The position numbers and the translations under genes are program-made. The notes beneath the pieces are model-generated. The model was not told the origin of the DNA. It did no database searches and was given only the letters and a program-made list of their open reading frames with translations. From NCBI GenBank assembly GCA_910577235.1, contig CAJTMX010000037.1, positions 1-39,051 on the forward strand: a stretch of DNA of 39,051 bases. Reading direction: 5' to 3'. Each line of letters opens with the position of its first letter. Position 1 is the stretch's first letter. Below, one piece after another: positions 31,910 through 39,051 of this stretch. The stretch comes from an uncultured Acetatifactor sp. GTDB lineage: Bacteria > Bacillota > Clostridia > Lachnospirales > Lachnospiraceae.

Positions 31910-32989
31910 ATGAGGAAAGGTAAATGGCTGGTCCTGGCCTGTCTGACAGCGGTATTATCTACCGGATGCGGGCAGGAGGAGGAAGTGGACAGGTCGGTGG
32001 TACTTCAGGAGGAAGTAGTGGACGAGACAATTTATGAGCAGACGCCGGTGACCCGGGGAACCGTGCAGCAGGCTCTGGTGATCAGCTGCGACTATAGCCA
32101 GACTCTGGAGATGGATCTGTATTTTGCCGTAGATCAGGTGATCATCACCGATGTGTATGTGGAGAGAGGCGACATCGTGAAAAAAGGCCAGCTTTTGGCC
32201 AGCGTGGATGTGGAGAGTCTGGAAAAGCAGATTCGGGAGCGGGAGCATGAGCTGGCCCGGGCCAGTCTGAAATTGCAGCAGTTGACGGAAAGTCTGAACT
32301 TTGATCTGGAGCAGGCAGATATTCTGTTCAGCTATACCCATATGACCGAGGATGACAGGGATAATTTGAAGGAGCAGAAGGAGAATATCGAGAAGTCCTA
32401 TCGCAGCTCTCTGGAAGATACGGCGGACTCGGTGGAGATGCTTTCTATACGTCTGGAGAGCGCCCGGGAATATCTGCGAAACGGCAATCTGTACTCTCCC
32501 ATAGACGGCGTTATCAACTATATAAAAGAAGATATGGAGGGCAGCACCACCGACAGGGAGGAGAAAGTGGCCAGCGTTTATGACGCGGATTCCTGTCTGT
32601 TTGTGTCCGACAACCAGGAGGCTGTCTCCCATATTGATTTTGAACAGGAATACACGATCGTATGCGGGCTGGGCAAGAATCAGAAGGAATATACGGTTGT
32701 TCCGGTAAACCCGGAAAAATGGGGAGAGAGGATTTATTTCAGGCTGTTGGAGGAGGAGTATGACCCCAACGTGATCAAGAGCGGAAAGATCACCTTTATC
32801 ACAGATCAGGCGGAGCATGTGTTGTGCGTGGACAAGGAGGCGATTCATACCTCCGGCGACCGTTATTACGTATATCTGCTGGATGAAGAAGGCATCCGCA
32901 GGATGCGGTTTGTGGAGACCGGCCTGTGGGGAGTCGATCTGGTAGAGATACGGGAGGGCCTGGAAGAGGGCGAATATGTGATAAAATGA
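31910..32989 (+). CDS. Lipoprotein efflux adaptor, first of three
   Basis: A 359-residue lipoprotein. The signal peptide ends in the lipobox LSTGC with Cys20. Then come a lipoyl-like half (VYVERGDIVKKGQLLASVDV), a helical hairpin (about 95-175), the second lipoyl half (NLYSPIDGVINYIKEDMEGS) and a beta-barrel/membrane-proximal end (about 215-359, with GLEEGEYVIK). This is the MacA/YknX membrane-fusion layout. In Gram-positives such adaptors sit outside the membrane on an FtsX-type ABC permease. GGGAG precedes the ATG. It opens a five-gene operon. Confidence 0.85.
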   Translation: MRKGKWLVLACLTAVLSTGCGQEEEVDRSVVLQEEVVDETIYEQTPVTRGTVQQALVISCDYSQTLEMDLYFAVDQVIITDVYVERGDIVKKGQLLASVDVESLEKQIREREHELARASLKLQQLTESLNFDLEQADILFSYTHMTEDDRDNLKEQKENIEKSYRSSLEDTADSVEMLSIRLESAREYLRNGNLYSPIDGVINYIKEDMEGSTTDREEKVASVYDADSCLFVSDNQEAVSHIDFEQEYTIVCGLGKNQKEYTVVPVNPEKWGERIYFRLLEEEYDPNVIKSGKITFITDQAEHVLCVDKEAIHTSGDRYYVYLLDEEGIRRMRFVETGLWGVDLVEIREGLEEGEYVIK

Positions 32990-33002
32990 GTATGTATGGG
33001 GT

Positions 33003-34175
33003 ATGGCGATGATGTGTCAATATTTACGTAAAAAAATAAATGTGGGGGTTTGGGCGCTGGCGGCGGTTCTGGCGCTGGGAGGCTGCGCGGGAGAGCCTCA
33101 GGGGGCGGAGGCATCTCAGGATTCCACCCAGTCCCAGGTGAGGTCCGTAACGGTCAATCCGCTGCATCAGGTGCAGACCACGCAGGTAAAAACGGGGGAC
33201 GTGAAGAAACGCAAGATCTACGAAGGGATCATCAGCCCCTATGTGCAGGAGCTGCGTTTTCCCGAGGACGGCGTCTTCCTGGAATACAGGGTGTCTCTGG
33301 GAGATACTGTGCGCAAAGGGCAGACATTGGCGGTGACGGACGTTTCCGCCTACCGGGACCAGGCGGAGAGCCTGCAGGAACAGATAGACGAACTGACCAG
33401 AAAATATCTTTACGAGATAGCCACCCGTGACAACAGTCTCAAGATATATGAGCTGGAACTGGAGGAGACTTATAAGCTCATCGATCTCACCGAATATATG
33501 CAGGGCAATTATACCCAGCTGTGTATCAACGCGGGTAATCTTGTGAGCCGTATGGACAGGCTGGAACTGGAGAAAAAGCACTTGACGGAGAGCTATGAGC
33601 TGGAACTGCCCTATCTGCAGGAACAGCTGGCAGACTGTCAGAAAAAAATACGGAGCAATGTTCTGAAGGCGCCCTTTGCCGGTACGGTAACGGAGCTGCA
33701 GCCAGCCGTCAGCGGTGACAGGGTCAGCAAGGAATTGCCTATGGTGGTACTGGCGGATACCACAAGATATCTGGCAATGGGGGATTATGTGACCCGGAGG
33801 GATGCGGAGAAGGCGGAACGGATCTATGTGTTTATAGACGGGGAGGAATATGATGCTGAGTACATCCCTATGGATCAAAAGGTGTACAGTGCCCTGATGG
33901 CCAAACAGCAGACTCCCTATTCCGGGTTTGAGATATTCCCGCCGGAGCCGTTGGAGTTCGGACATATGGCGCGCATTGTTGTGCAGGAGGAATCCCGTAT
34001 GCAGGTGCTTGTGGTGCCGGGACTGGCTGTGCAGCAGGAGGGGGCCCGTCGGTACTGTTACCGGAAAGGTCCTCAGGGACGGGAAAAAGTATATGTGGAG
34101 ACTGGCCTTTATGACGGCCTGAACTATGAGGTGCTCGGCGGCTTGCAGGAAGGAGATGAGGTGTACATTGACTAG
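33003..34175 (+). CDS. Lipoprotein efflux adaptor, second of three
   Basis: A 390-residue lipoprotein with lipobox LGGC at Cys28 when read from 33003; in-frame ATGs at 33009 and 33012 are also possible and no strong ribosome binding site decides. The core repeats the adaptor plan: LEYRVSLGDTVRKGQTLAVT (lipoyl half), a long hairpin (about 115-215), LKAPFAGTVTELQPAVSGDR (second half), barrel and the closing GGLQEGDEVYID. It is clearly homologous to its neighbours but diverged, so not a recent duplication. It overlaps the start region of the third adaptor. Confidence 0.83.
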   Translation: MAMMCQYLRKKINVGVWALAAVLALGGCAGEPQGAEASQDSTQSQVRSVTVNPLHQVQTTQVKTGDVKKRKIYEGIISPYVQELRFPEDGVFLEYRVSLGDTVRKGQTLAVTDVSAYRDQAESLQEQIDELTRKYLYEIATRDNSLKIYELELEETYKLIDLTEYMQGNYTQLCINAGNLVSRMDRLELEKKHLTESYELELPYLQEQLADCQKKIRSNVLKAPFAGTVTELQPAVSGDRVSKELPMVVLADTTRYLAMGDYVTRRDAEKAERIYVFIDGEEYDAEYIPMDQKVYSALMAKQQTPYSGFEIFPPEPLEFGHMARIVVQEESRMQVLVVPGLAVQQEGARRYCYRKGPQGREKVYVETGLYDGLNYEVLGGLQEGDEVYID

Positions 34176-35322
34176 GAGGATCTTGACAGCGGGAATATTG
34201 GCGGTGGTTCTGAGTATGACGGCCTGCGGGCAGGACGGTGTGCTCTCCGACGCGGGGGCCAATGTGGTCACAGTGCCGGACAAGTCTCAGTATCTGGACC
34301 TCTCCGTATTGGACGGCGAAGGGATAACGGAGGATGGCTGGAACAGTTACAGCACCTACACGGTGACATATGGCACCTTCAGCAGTGAGATGGTTCCCAT
34401 GCGGGCCAACCTGCGTATGCTGGAAACGGCCTACGTCAAGGCAGAGTATGAAGTGGGTACCATGCGACTGAGAGAATTGCTGGTAGAAAAAAATCAGTAT
34501 ATCAAGGCGGGGACGCCCGTAGCCAAAGTAACGATGGAGATAGACGAGGCGGATCTGCTGGAGCTGGAGAGGAAACTGCTGCGGTTGCAACAGCGCTATA
34601 TCGCAGCCCAGGAAGAATTTCTGGAGAGCCAGGAGAAACGCGAAGTGCTTTTCGCCAAATGGCCGCCTCAGCGAACCATTGACATCACCCGGTACGAACA
34701 GGCTCAGCTGGACTTTGCCCAGACAGCGATGGGATACGAGCGGCAGATCGCGGAGCTGACGGAGCGTATTGAAAAGCTCCGGGCACTGGCGGGACAGACC
34801 GAGATCGTGGCAAAGGAGGACGGCTTTATTCTGGATGTTTCTCTGCTGCGAAGGGGACAGATCCTGGAGAACGGTACGATCATCCTCCGGCTGGCTCCGG
34901 CGGATAAGATCTGTCTGGAATTTGAGGACAGGCTGTTACATTACGGATATGGCAATCAGCTTACGCTGTCGGCGGGAAGTACGAGAAATCCGCAGGTTTT
35001 TGACGCCATGGTGGTCAGCGCCGTGGGAAAGGCTCTGAGCAGTGATTGGACCGTGGGCGTCAGCCGCCTGGACGGGGAGTATGACATTGCCGAGCTGTTG
35101 GGCAACGGTCCCTTCAATGTGTCGGGGCAGACCAATGTCATGGAAAATGTGCTGTTGGTTCCGGCGGAGGCGGTGACCGCAGAGAAACAGAATTATTATG
35201 TGACCGTGCTGGGAGAAGGCGGCAGTATGACGAAGACCCAGTTTATTCCGGGAGGCAATAACGGAAAGTTTTACTGGGTGTTTGACGGTTTGGAGGAAGG
35301 CGTCAGGATCGTAATACCATAG
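34156..35322 (+). CDS. Lipoprotein efflux adaptor, third of three
   Basis: A 388-residue lipoprotein (lipobox SMTAC, Cys24). The adaptor fold is present: LLVEKNQYIKAGTPVAKVTM, a helical hairpin (about 130-215) and EIVAKEDGFILDVSLLRRGQ, then FDGLEEGVRIVIP at the end. The start is uncertain: the ATG at 34156 overlaps the previous gene by 20 bases and has AGGA five bases upstream, while a TTG at 34168 has GAGG six bases upstream and gives MTRRILTAG. Both keep the lipobox. The hairpin segment KWPPQRTIDITRYEQAQ is not seen in the other two. Confidence 0.8.
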   Translation: MRCTLTRRILTAGILAVVLSMTACGQDGVLSDAGANVVTVPDKSQYLDLSVLDGEGITEDGWNSYSTYTVTYGTFSSEMVPMRANLRMLETAYVKAEYEVGTMRLRELLVEKNQYIKAGTPVAKVTMEIDEADLLELERKLLRLQQRYIAAQEEFLESQEKREVLFAKWPPQRTIDITRYEQAQLDFAQTAMGYERQIAELTERIEKLRALAGQTEIVAKEDGFILDVSLLRRGQILENGTIILRLAPADKICLEFEDRLLHYGYGNQLTLSAGSTRNPQVFDAMVVSAVGKALSSDWTVGVSRLDGEYDIAELLGNGPFNVSGQTNVMENVLLVPAEAVTAEKQNYYVTVLGEGGSMTKTQFIPGGNNGKFYWVFDGLEEGVRIVIP

Positions 35323-35330
35323 GGGGTAAC

Positions 35331-38120
35331 ATGTACATACTTATTATCCAGAAATTATTACATAAAAAGTGGATGGTGCTGAGTCTGCTTATCGGCAATA
35401 TTCTGCTGGTGGCTGTGGCCGTGAGCTATCCCATGTACCGCAATTCTTCTTTTCAGAGGATGCTGACGGACGAATTCAGGGACTATCAGGAGGAAAACGG
35501 CCGCTGGCCTGCCGTGTGGGCGGTGAGTCATTCCCGGAGCCTGCAGCGGGAGGGTGTCAGCTATGAGCAGCTGACCGCCTATGTGGAGCGCTGTCAGGCA
35601 CAGCTGAATGTGCCGCTGTATCGGGAGATAGAGTTTCTCAGCACATCGCTGGACGACGCACATCCCGTGGTGGAGAGAGAGGAGCCTCTGCAGCGCAGGC
35701 TGCAGATCACTGCCATCAGCGACTTGAATGAGGAGGTGGATGTCTATGCCGGACGGCTGCCGGAGAGCGGACTGGCCGGGGACGGTTGCCTGGAGGCTAT
35801 GGTGGGCGGTGCCGCTGCCGACGGTCTGGATATTCTGCTGGACGAGGTCTACGAGTTTGATACGCTGTGCTGGGCGGACGGCACACCTCTGCGCGTCAGA
35901 GTGGTGGGAATGTTTAGGGCTGTGGACCAGGATTCTTCTTTTTGGATGGAAGCACCGTCCAGCCTTCACAGGGACCTGATCGTGCCCATGGACACCTATA
36001 GAGAGTATTTCCTGGGAGAGGAGCAGGAGTATGCTTTCGGCTGTAAAAAGAGGATATACCAGCTGTGGGACTACAGCGCCATCGCGCCGGAGCAGGTCAA
36101 GGACATCCTGCGGGTCTCCCGGGAGCTGGTGGATGCGGAGAAGAACGGCAGTCTGATACAGAGAAATGTCTACGAGGGGATCATCCAGGGCTACAGCGCC
36201 AAGGCAAAAAAGGTGGAGGCGTCCCTGATGATATTGCAGGTGCCGGTGCTGGCTCTGTTGCTGGCCTTTATCTATATGATCTCTTCCCAGATGCTGACCA
36301 TGGAGCAGAATGAGATCTCCGTTATGAAGAGCCGGGGGGCAAAACGGGGACAGATCGTCCAGATGTATCTGATACAGAATCTGTTTCTGGGGCTGCTGTC
36401 GCTGGGAGCGGGACTGCCGCTGGGAGGTATATTTTGCAGTGTGCTTGGCACTGCCACGGATTTTATGGAATTTTCCGGGCGGCGGGCCCTCCATGTGAAA
36501 TGGTCGGCTGATGTGCTCTGGTATGCGGTGGCGGCGCTGTTATTGATGATGGTGATGACGCTGATCCCGGTGATCGGCTACAGCCGTGTGTCCATAGTCA
36601 ATCTGAAACAGTCTCAGATGAACCGGAAGAGTTCTCTGTGGAAAAGGATGTATCTGGATGTGATCTGTCTGGCGGTGTCCTTGTATGGATATTACAGTTT
36701 TTCCCGCAGCAGACAGAGGATGATGGAACAGGTGCTGACGGGGGAGACACTTGACCCGTTACTGTATCTCAGTTCCTCGCTGTTTCTGTTGGGATGCGGT
36801 CTGTTGGTGCTGCGTCTTCAGCCGCTGCTGCTGCGACTGCTCTTTCGGGTAGGCAGAAAGCATATGGCGCCCGCGTCCTATGTGGCTTTTGTGGAGGGCA
36901 CCAGAGGAGCGCGGAAAAAGGAGTTTATCATGCTGTTTCTGATACTCACCGTGGCTCTGGGAATCCACAATACCACCGTTGCCCGCACCATCGTGGCAAA
37001 TGCGGAGAAAAATGCCGGATACACCACAGGGGCTGATCTGGTGCTGAAAGAGGTGTGGAAGAATATCTCGCGTCCCGGGGAGCCTCCCGTCTATGTGGAG
37101 CCGGACTACGGAAAATATGATACCATACCGGATATGACAGATCACACAAGGGTGCTTAACACGCAGCTTAGTATGATGCACAGGAACGACAAGATGCAGC
37201 TTATGGGCATTGTCACCGACGAGTTTGCCCGGGTGGCCCGTATGCCTGACGGTCTGTTGCCCTATGACTTTTATGATTATCTGAATGTGCTGGCCTCCTC
37301 GTCCAACGCCGCGCTGGTGTCCGAGAATTATATGACCAAACTGGATTATAAGCTGGGGGATACTCTCAGCTTAGTGGATAAAAACGGTGAGACTATCCGC
37401 GTGAAAATCCGTGGATTTTTTACCTATTGGCCCTCCTATGTACCTCAGAGTTACAGCTTGAACAGCGACGGCTCTCTGGCGGTAAACGACCGCTTTATGG
37501 TGGTGGTCAATCAGGCCATGCTGGAGCAGGAACAGGGCGAGCAGGGAAAAGTGCCCTATGAGATATGGTTTCAGGCGGATGACGGCACAGACAGCCTGTA
37601 TCTGTGGCTGGAAGAGCATCCGGAGGTGAAACTGACAAAGCTGGTGGATCTGGAGGAAGTCAGGGAAGAGGTTAGGGACGATACGCTGTTCCAGGGAACC
37701 AACGGCATACTGACCATGAGCTTCATCGTGGTATTGCTGCTGTGCGGCGTGGGGTACCTGCTCTACTTTATCCTGTCTATCCGCTCCAGGGAGTTGATGT
37801 TTGGCGTGTTGCGGGCCATGGGTATGAGAAAGGGAGAGATCAGCCGTATGCTGGTACTGGAGCAGATATTCTGCGGGCTGTATTCCGTTTTGATGGGGAC
37901 GCTGATCGGTCTGGCCGGTTCTCATATGTTTGTCCCCATGATCCAGAATGCCTACGCGGCGTCTGATCAGGTGCTGCCTCTGGAACTGATCACCAGCAGG
38001 AGCGATCTGATGCAGCTCTTCGGAGTCATAGGCGCGGTGATGCTGGTGTGTCTGCTGGTGATCAGCAGGATCGTTGCCCATATGAATATCAGCAAAGCGC
38101 TGAAACTGGGAGAAGACTAG
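35331..38120 (+). CDS. FtsX/MacB-type ABC transporter permease, duplicated
   Basis: A 929-residue permease. One N-terminal membrane helix (about 12-33) is followed by a large external domain (about 35-300), three helices (about 305-425), two more (about 440-510), another helix (about 535-555), a second external domain and three C-terminal helices (about 795-920). This is two FtsX modules in tandem, each with the loop next to EISVMKSRGAKRGQI or LMFGVLRAMGMRKGEISRML that contacts the ATPase. Such permeases move substrates at the outer face rather than through a channel. GGGGGT lies before the ATG. The ATPase gene follows three bases later. Confidence 0.9.
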   Translation: MYILIIQKLLHKKWMVLSLLIGNILLVAVAVSYPMYRNSSFQRMLTDEFRDYQEENGRWPAVWAVSHSRSLQREGVSYEQLTAYVERCQAQLNVPLYREIEFLSTSLDDAHPVVEREEPLQRRLQITAISDLNEEVDVYAGRLPESGLAGDGCLEAMVGGAAADGLDILLDEVYEFDTLCWADGTPLRVRVVGMFRAVDQDSSFWMEAPSSLHRDLIVPMDTYREYFLGEEQEYAFGCKKRIYQLWDYSAIAPEQVKDILRVSRELVDAEKNGSLIQRNVYEGIIQGYSAKAKKVEASLMILQVPVLALLLAFIYMISSQMLTMEQNEISVMKSRGAKRGQIVQMYLIQNLFLGLLSLGAGLPLGGIFCSVLGTATDFMEFSGRRALHVKWSADVLWYAVAALLLMMVMTLIPVIGYSRVSIVNLKQSQMNRKSSLWKRMYLDVICLAVSLYGYYSFSRSRQRMMEQVLTGETLDPLLYLSSSLFLLGCGLLVLRLQPLLLRLLFRVGRKHMAPASYVAFVEGTRGARKKEFIMLFLILTVALGIHNTTVARTIVANAEKNAGYTTGADLVLKEVWKNISRPGEPPVYVEPDYGKYDTIPDMTDHTRVLNTQLSMMHRNDKMQLMGIVTDEFARVARMPDGLLPYDFYDYLNVLASSSNAALVSENYMTKLDYKLGDTLSLVDKNGETIRVKIRGFFTYWPSYVPQSYSLNSDGSLAVNDRFMVVVNQAMLEQEQGEQGKVPYEIWFQADDGTDSLYLWLEEHPEVKLTKLVDLEEVREEVRDDTLFQGTNGILTMSFIVVLLLCGVGYLLYFILSIRSRELMFGVLRAMGMRKGEISRMLVLEQIFCGLYSVLMGTLIGLAGSHMFVPMIQNAYAASDQVLPLELITSRSDLMQLFGVIGAVMLVCLLVISRIVAHMNISKALKLGED

Positions 38121-38123
38121 ATT

Positions 38124-38825
38124 ATGGATAATATTATAGTGGCGGAAAATATTGTGCGGAGTTTTTCGGTGCCGGGAACCGTACCCGGCAGCAGGGAGGA
38201 ATTTTTGGCGCTGAAGGGCATTTCCTTGCAGGTGCCGTCCCGGAGCCTGGCAATCCTGCGGGGACGTTCAGGCTCCGGGAAAACCACGCTGATGAATATA
38301 TTAAGCGCGTTGGACCAGCCCACCAAGGGGAAAGTTTGGTTTCAGGGACAGGAGATCACAGCCATGTCCGAGAATGCGCGGGATAAACTGCGGCGTAAGA
38401 GTGTGGGATTTATCTTTCAGTCCGTGTCCTTGATCCCGCTGATGAACGCATATGAGAATGTGGAGTTCGCGCTGCGTATGGCAGGGGTAAAACAGGGCCG
38501 CAGAGAGCGGGCGGAAGAATGCCTGAAACTGGTGGGCCTGGGAAACCGTATGCAGCATATGCCTCAGGAGATGTCGGGAGGTGAGCAGCAGCGTGTGGCT
38601 ATCGCCCGGGCTGTGGCTCACAGGCCGGACATCATCTTTGCGGACGAGCCCACCGGCGAGTTGGATTCCGCTACGGCCATGTCAGTGATGGGACTCTTCC
38701 GGGAGCTGGTGGAAAAGGAGGGAGTCACCATCGTCATGACTACCCATGATATGGGCTTGATCGGAGCCGGGGACAGGGTGTTTGAGCTGCGGGACGGTAT
38801 GCTTGTGGACGCGGAACAGGGATAG
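38124..38825 (+). CDS. ABC transporter ATP-binding protein, MacB/LolD type
   Basis: A 233-residue ATPase with Walker A GRSGSGKTT, Q-loop FIFQSVSLIP, signature MSGGEQQRVAIARA, Walker B IIFADEPTGELDS and H-loop TTHD, all intact. The EPTGELDSAT form is typical of the MacB/LolD/YknY group that drives FtsX permeases. It is the last gene of the adaptor-permease operon. No terminator follows; instead the DNA runs into a tandem repeat. Confidence 0.93.
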   Translation: MDNIIVAENIVRSFSVPGTVPGSREEFLALKGISLQVPSRSLAILRGRSGSGKTTLMNILSALDQPTKGKVWFQGQEITAMSENARDKLRRKSVGFIFQSVSLIPLMNAYENVEFALRMAGVKQGRRERAEECLKLVGLGNRMQHMPQEMSGGEQQRVAIARAVAHRPDIIFADEPTGELDSATAMSVMGLFRELVEKEGVTIVMTTHDMGLIGAGDRVFELRDGMLVDAEQG

Positions 38826-38854
38826 AGGGCCGGAACAGGGGTTGGAACATAAGC

Positions 38855-39051
38855 GGGAATGTGATTAGGACAGGGAATGAGATTAGAGCAGGGAATGTGA
38901 TTAGAGCAGAGAATGAGATTAGAGCAGGGAATGAGATTAGAGCAGGGAATGAGATTAGAGCAGGGAATGAGATTAGAGCAGGGAATGAGATTAGAACAGG
39001 GAATGAGATTAGAGCAGGGAATGAGATTAGAGCAGGGAATGAGATTAGAGC
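38855..39051. repeat. 18-bp tandem repeat, about 11 units, open at the window end
   Basis: Unit GGGAATGAGATTAGAGCA in perfect register from 38855 (10 full units plus 17 bases). Units 1, 3, 4 and 8 carry one to three changes (GTGATTAGGACA; GTGATT; GAGAATG; AGAACA); the other full units are identical. Since 18 is a multiple of three, two frames on each strand stay open (for example repeated MRLEQG or GNEIRA). Whether it is coding cannot be decided here. The end of the ATPase gene and the gap after it also contain GGAACAGGG twice, which may be related seed sequence. Confidence 0.95.

Overview
The window reads as chromosome from a motile, anaerobic Gram-positive clostridium, most likely Lachnospiraceae. 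The evidence is the Bacillus/Clostridium flagellar gene order (flgM-flgN-flgK-flgL-fliW-csrA-flaG-fliD-fliS), two flgK paralogues, lipoprotein (not periplasmic) efflux adaptors, a KtrAB-type K+ system, strong AGGAGG ribosome binding sites, and moderate GC. Genus was not assigned. No tRNA, rRNA, IS element, phage or CRISPR array was seen.

Layout. (1) 87-6211: sigma-A promoter, hybrid histidine kinase, FapA/DUF342 protein, REC-HD-GYP protein, strong terminator; a signalling operon probably turning over c-di-GMP. (2) 6221-16408: late flagellar block. A sigma-28 (SigD) type promoter drives flgM-flgN-flgK1-flgK2-flgL-fliW-csrA. A second one drives flaG-fliD-fliS-fliT-like and ends at a terminator. 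Both sigma-28 leaders carry hairpins with GGA in the loop, the signature of CsrA binding. The flagellin gene that sits between csrA and flaG in Bacillus is absent, yet a hag-like leader remains in front of flaG. (3) 16407-19155: a regulator convergent with the fliS/fliT operon and divergent from a membrane-anchored GH25 muramidase. Its N-terminus is an XRE helix-turn-helix; its C-terminal 200 residues look like the cytoplasmic domain of the flagellar export gate FlhA. This is the most striking item in the window. (4) 19270-21618: Nudix hydrolase, then a MerR regulator with its own operator-promoter, a YbjQ-family protein and a YhfC-type membrane protease. (5) 21643-26544: hemerythrin/CheX-like/REC protein, cysteine desulfidase, and a soluble LacI-type-sensor diguanylate cyclase. 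(6) 26683-31625: unusual P-loop kinase fusion, ktrB-ktrA, membrane-fused spermidine-synthase-like protein. (7) 31746-38825: an ABC export operon with three successive lipoprotein adaptors, one FtsX permease and one ATPase. (8) 38855-end: an 18-bp tandem repeat that runs off the window.

Together the left half couples flagellar late-gene control (FlgM/sigma-28, FliW/CsrA, export chaperones and perhaps the HTH-FlhA-like regulator) to c-di-GMP and redox signalling. The right half is ion homeostasis and export. All family calls are from reading the sequence; no database search was run.
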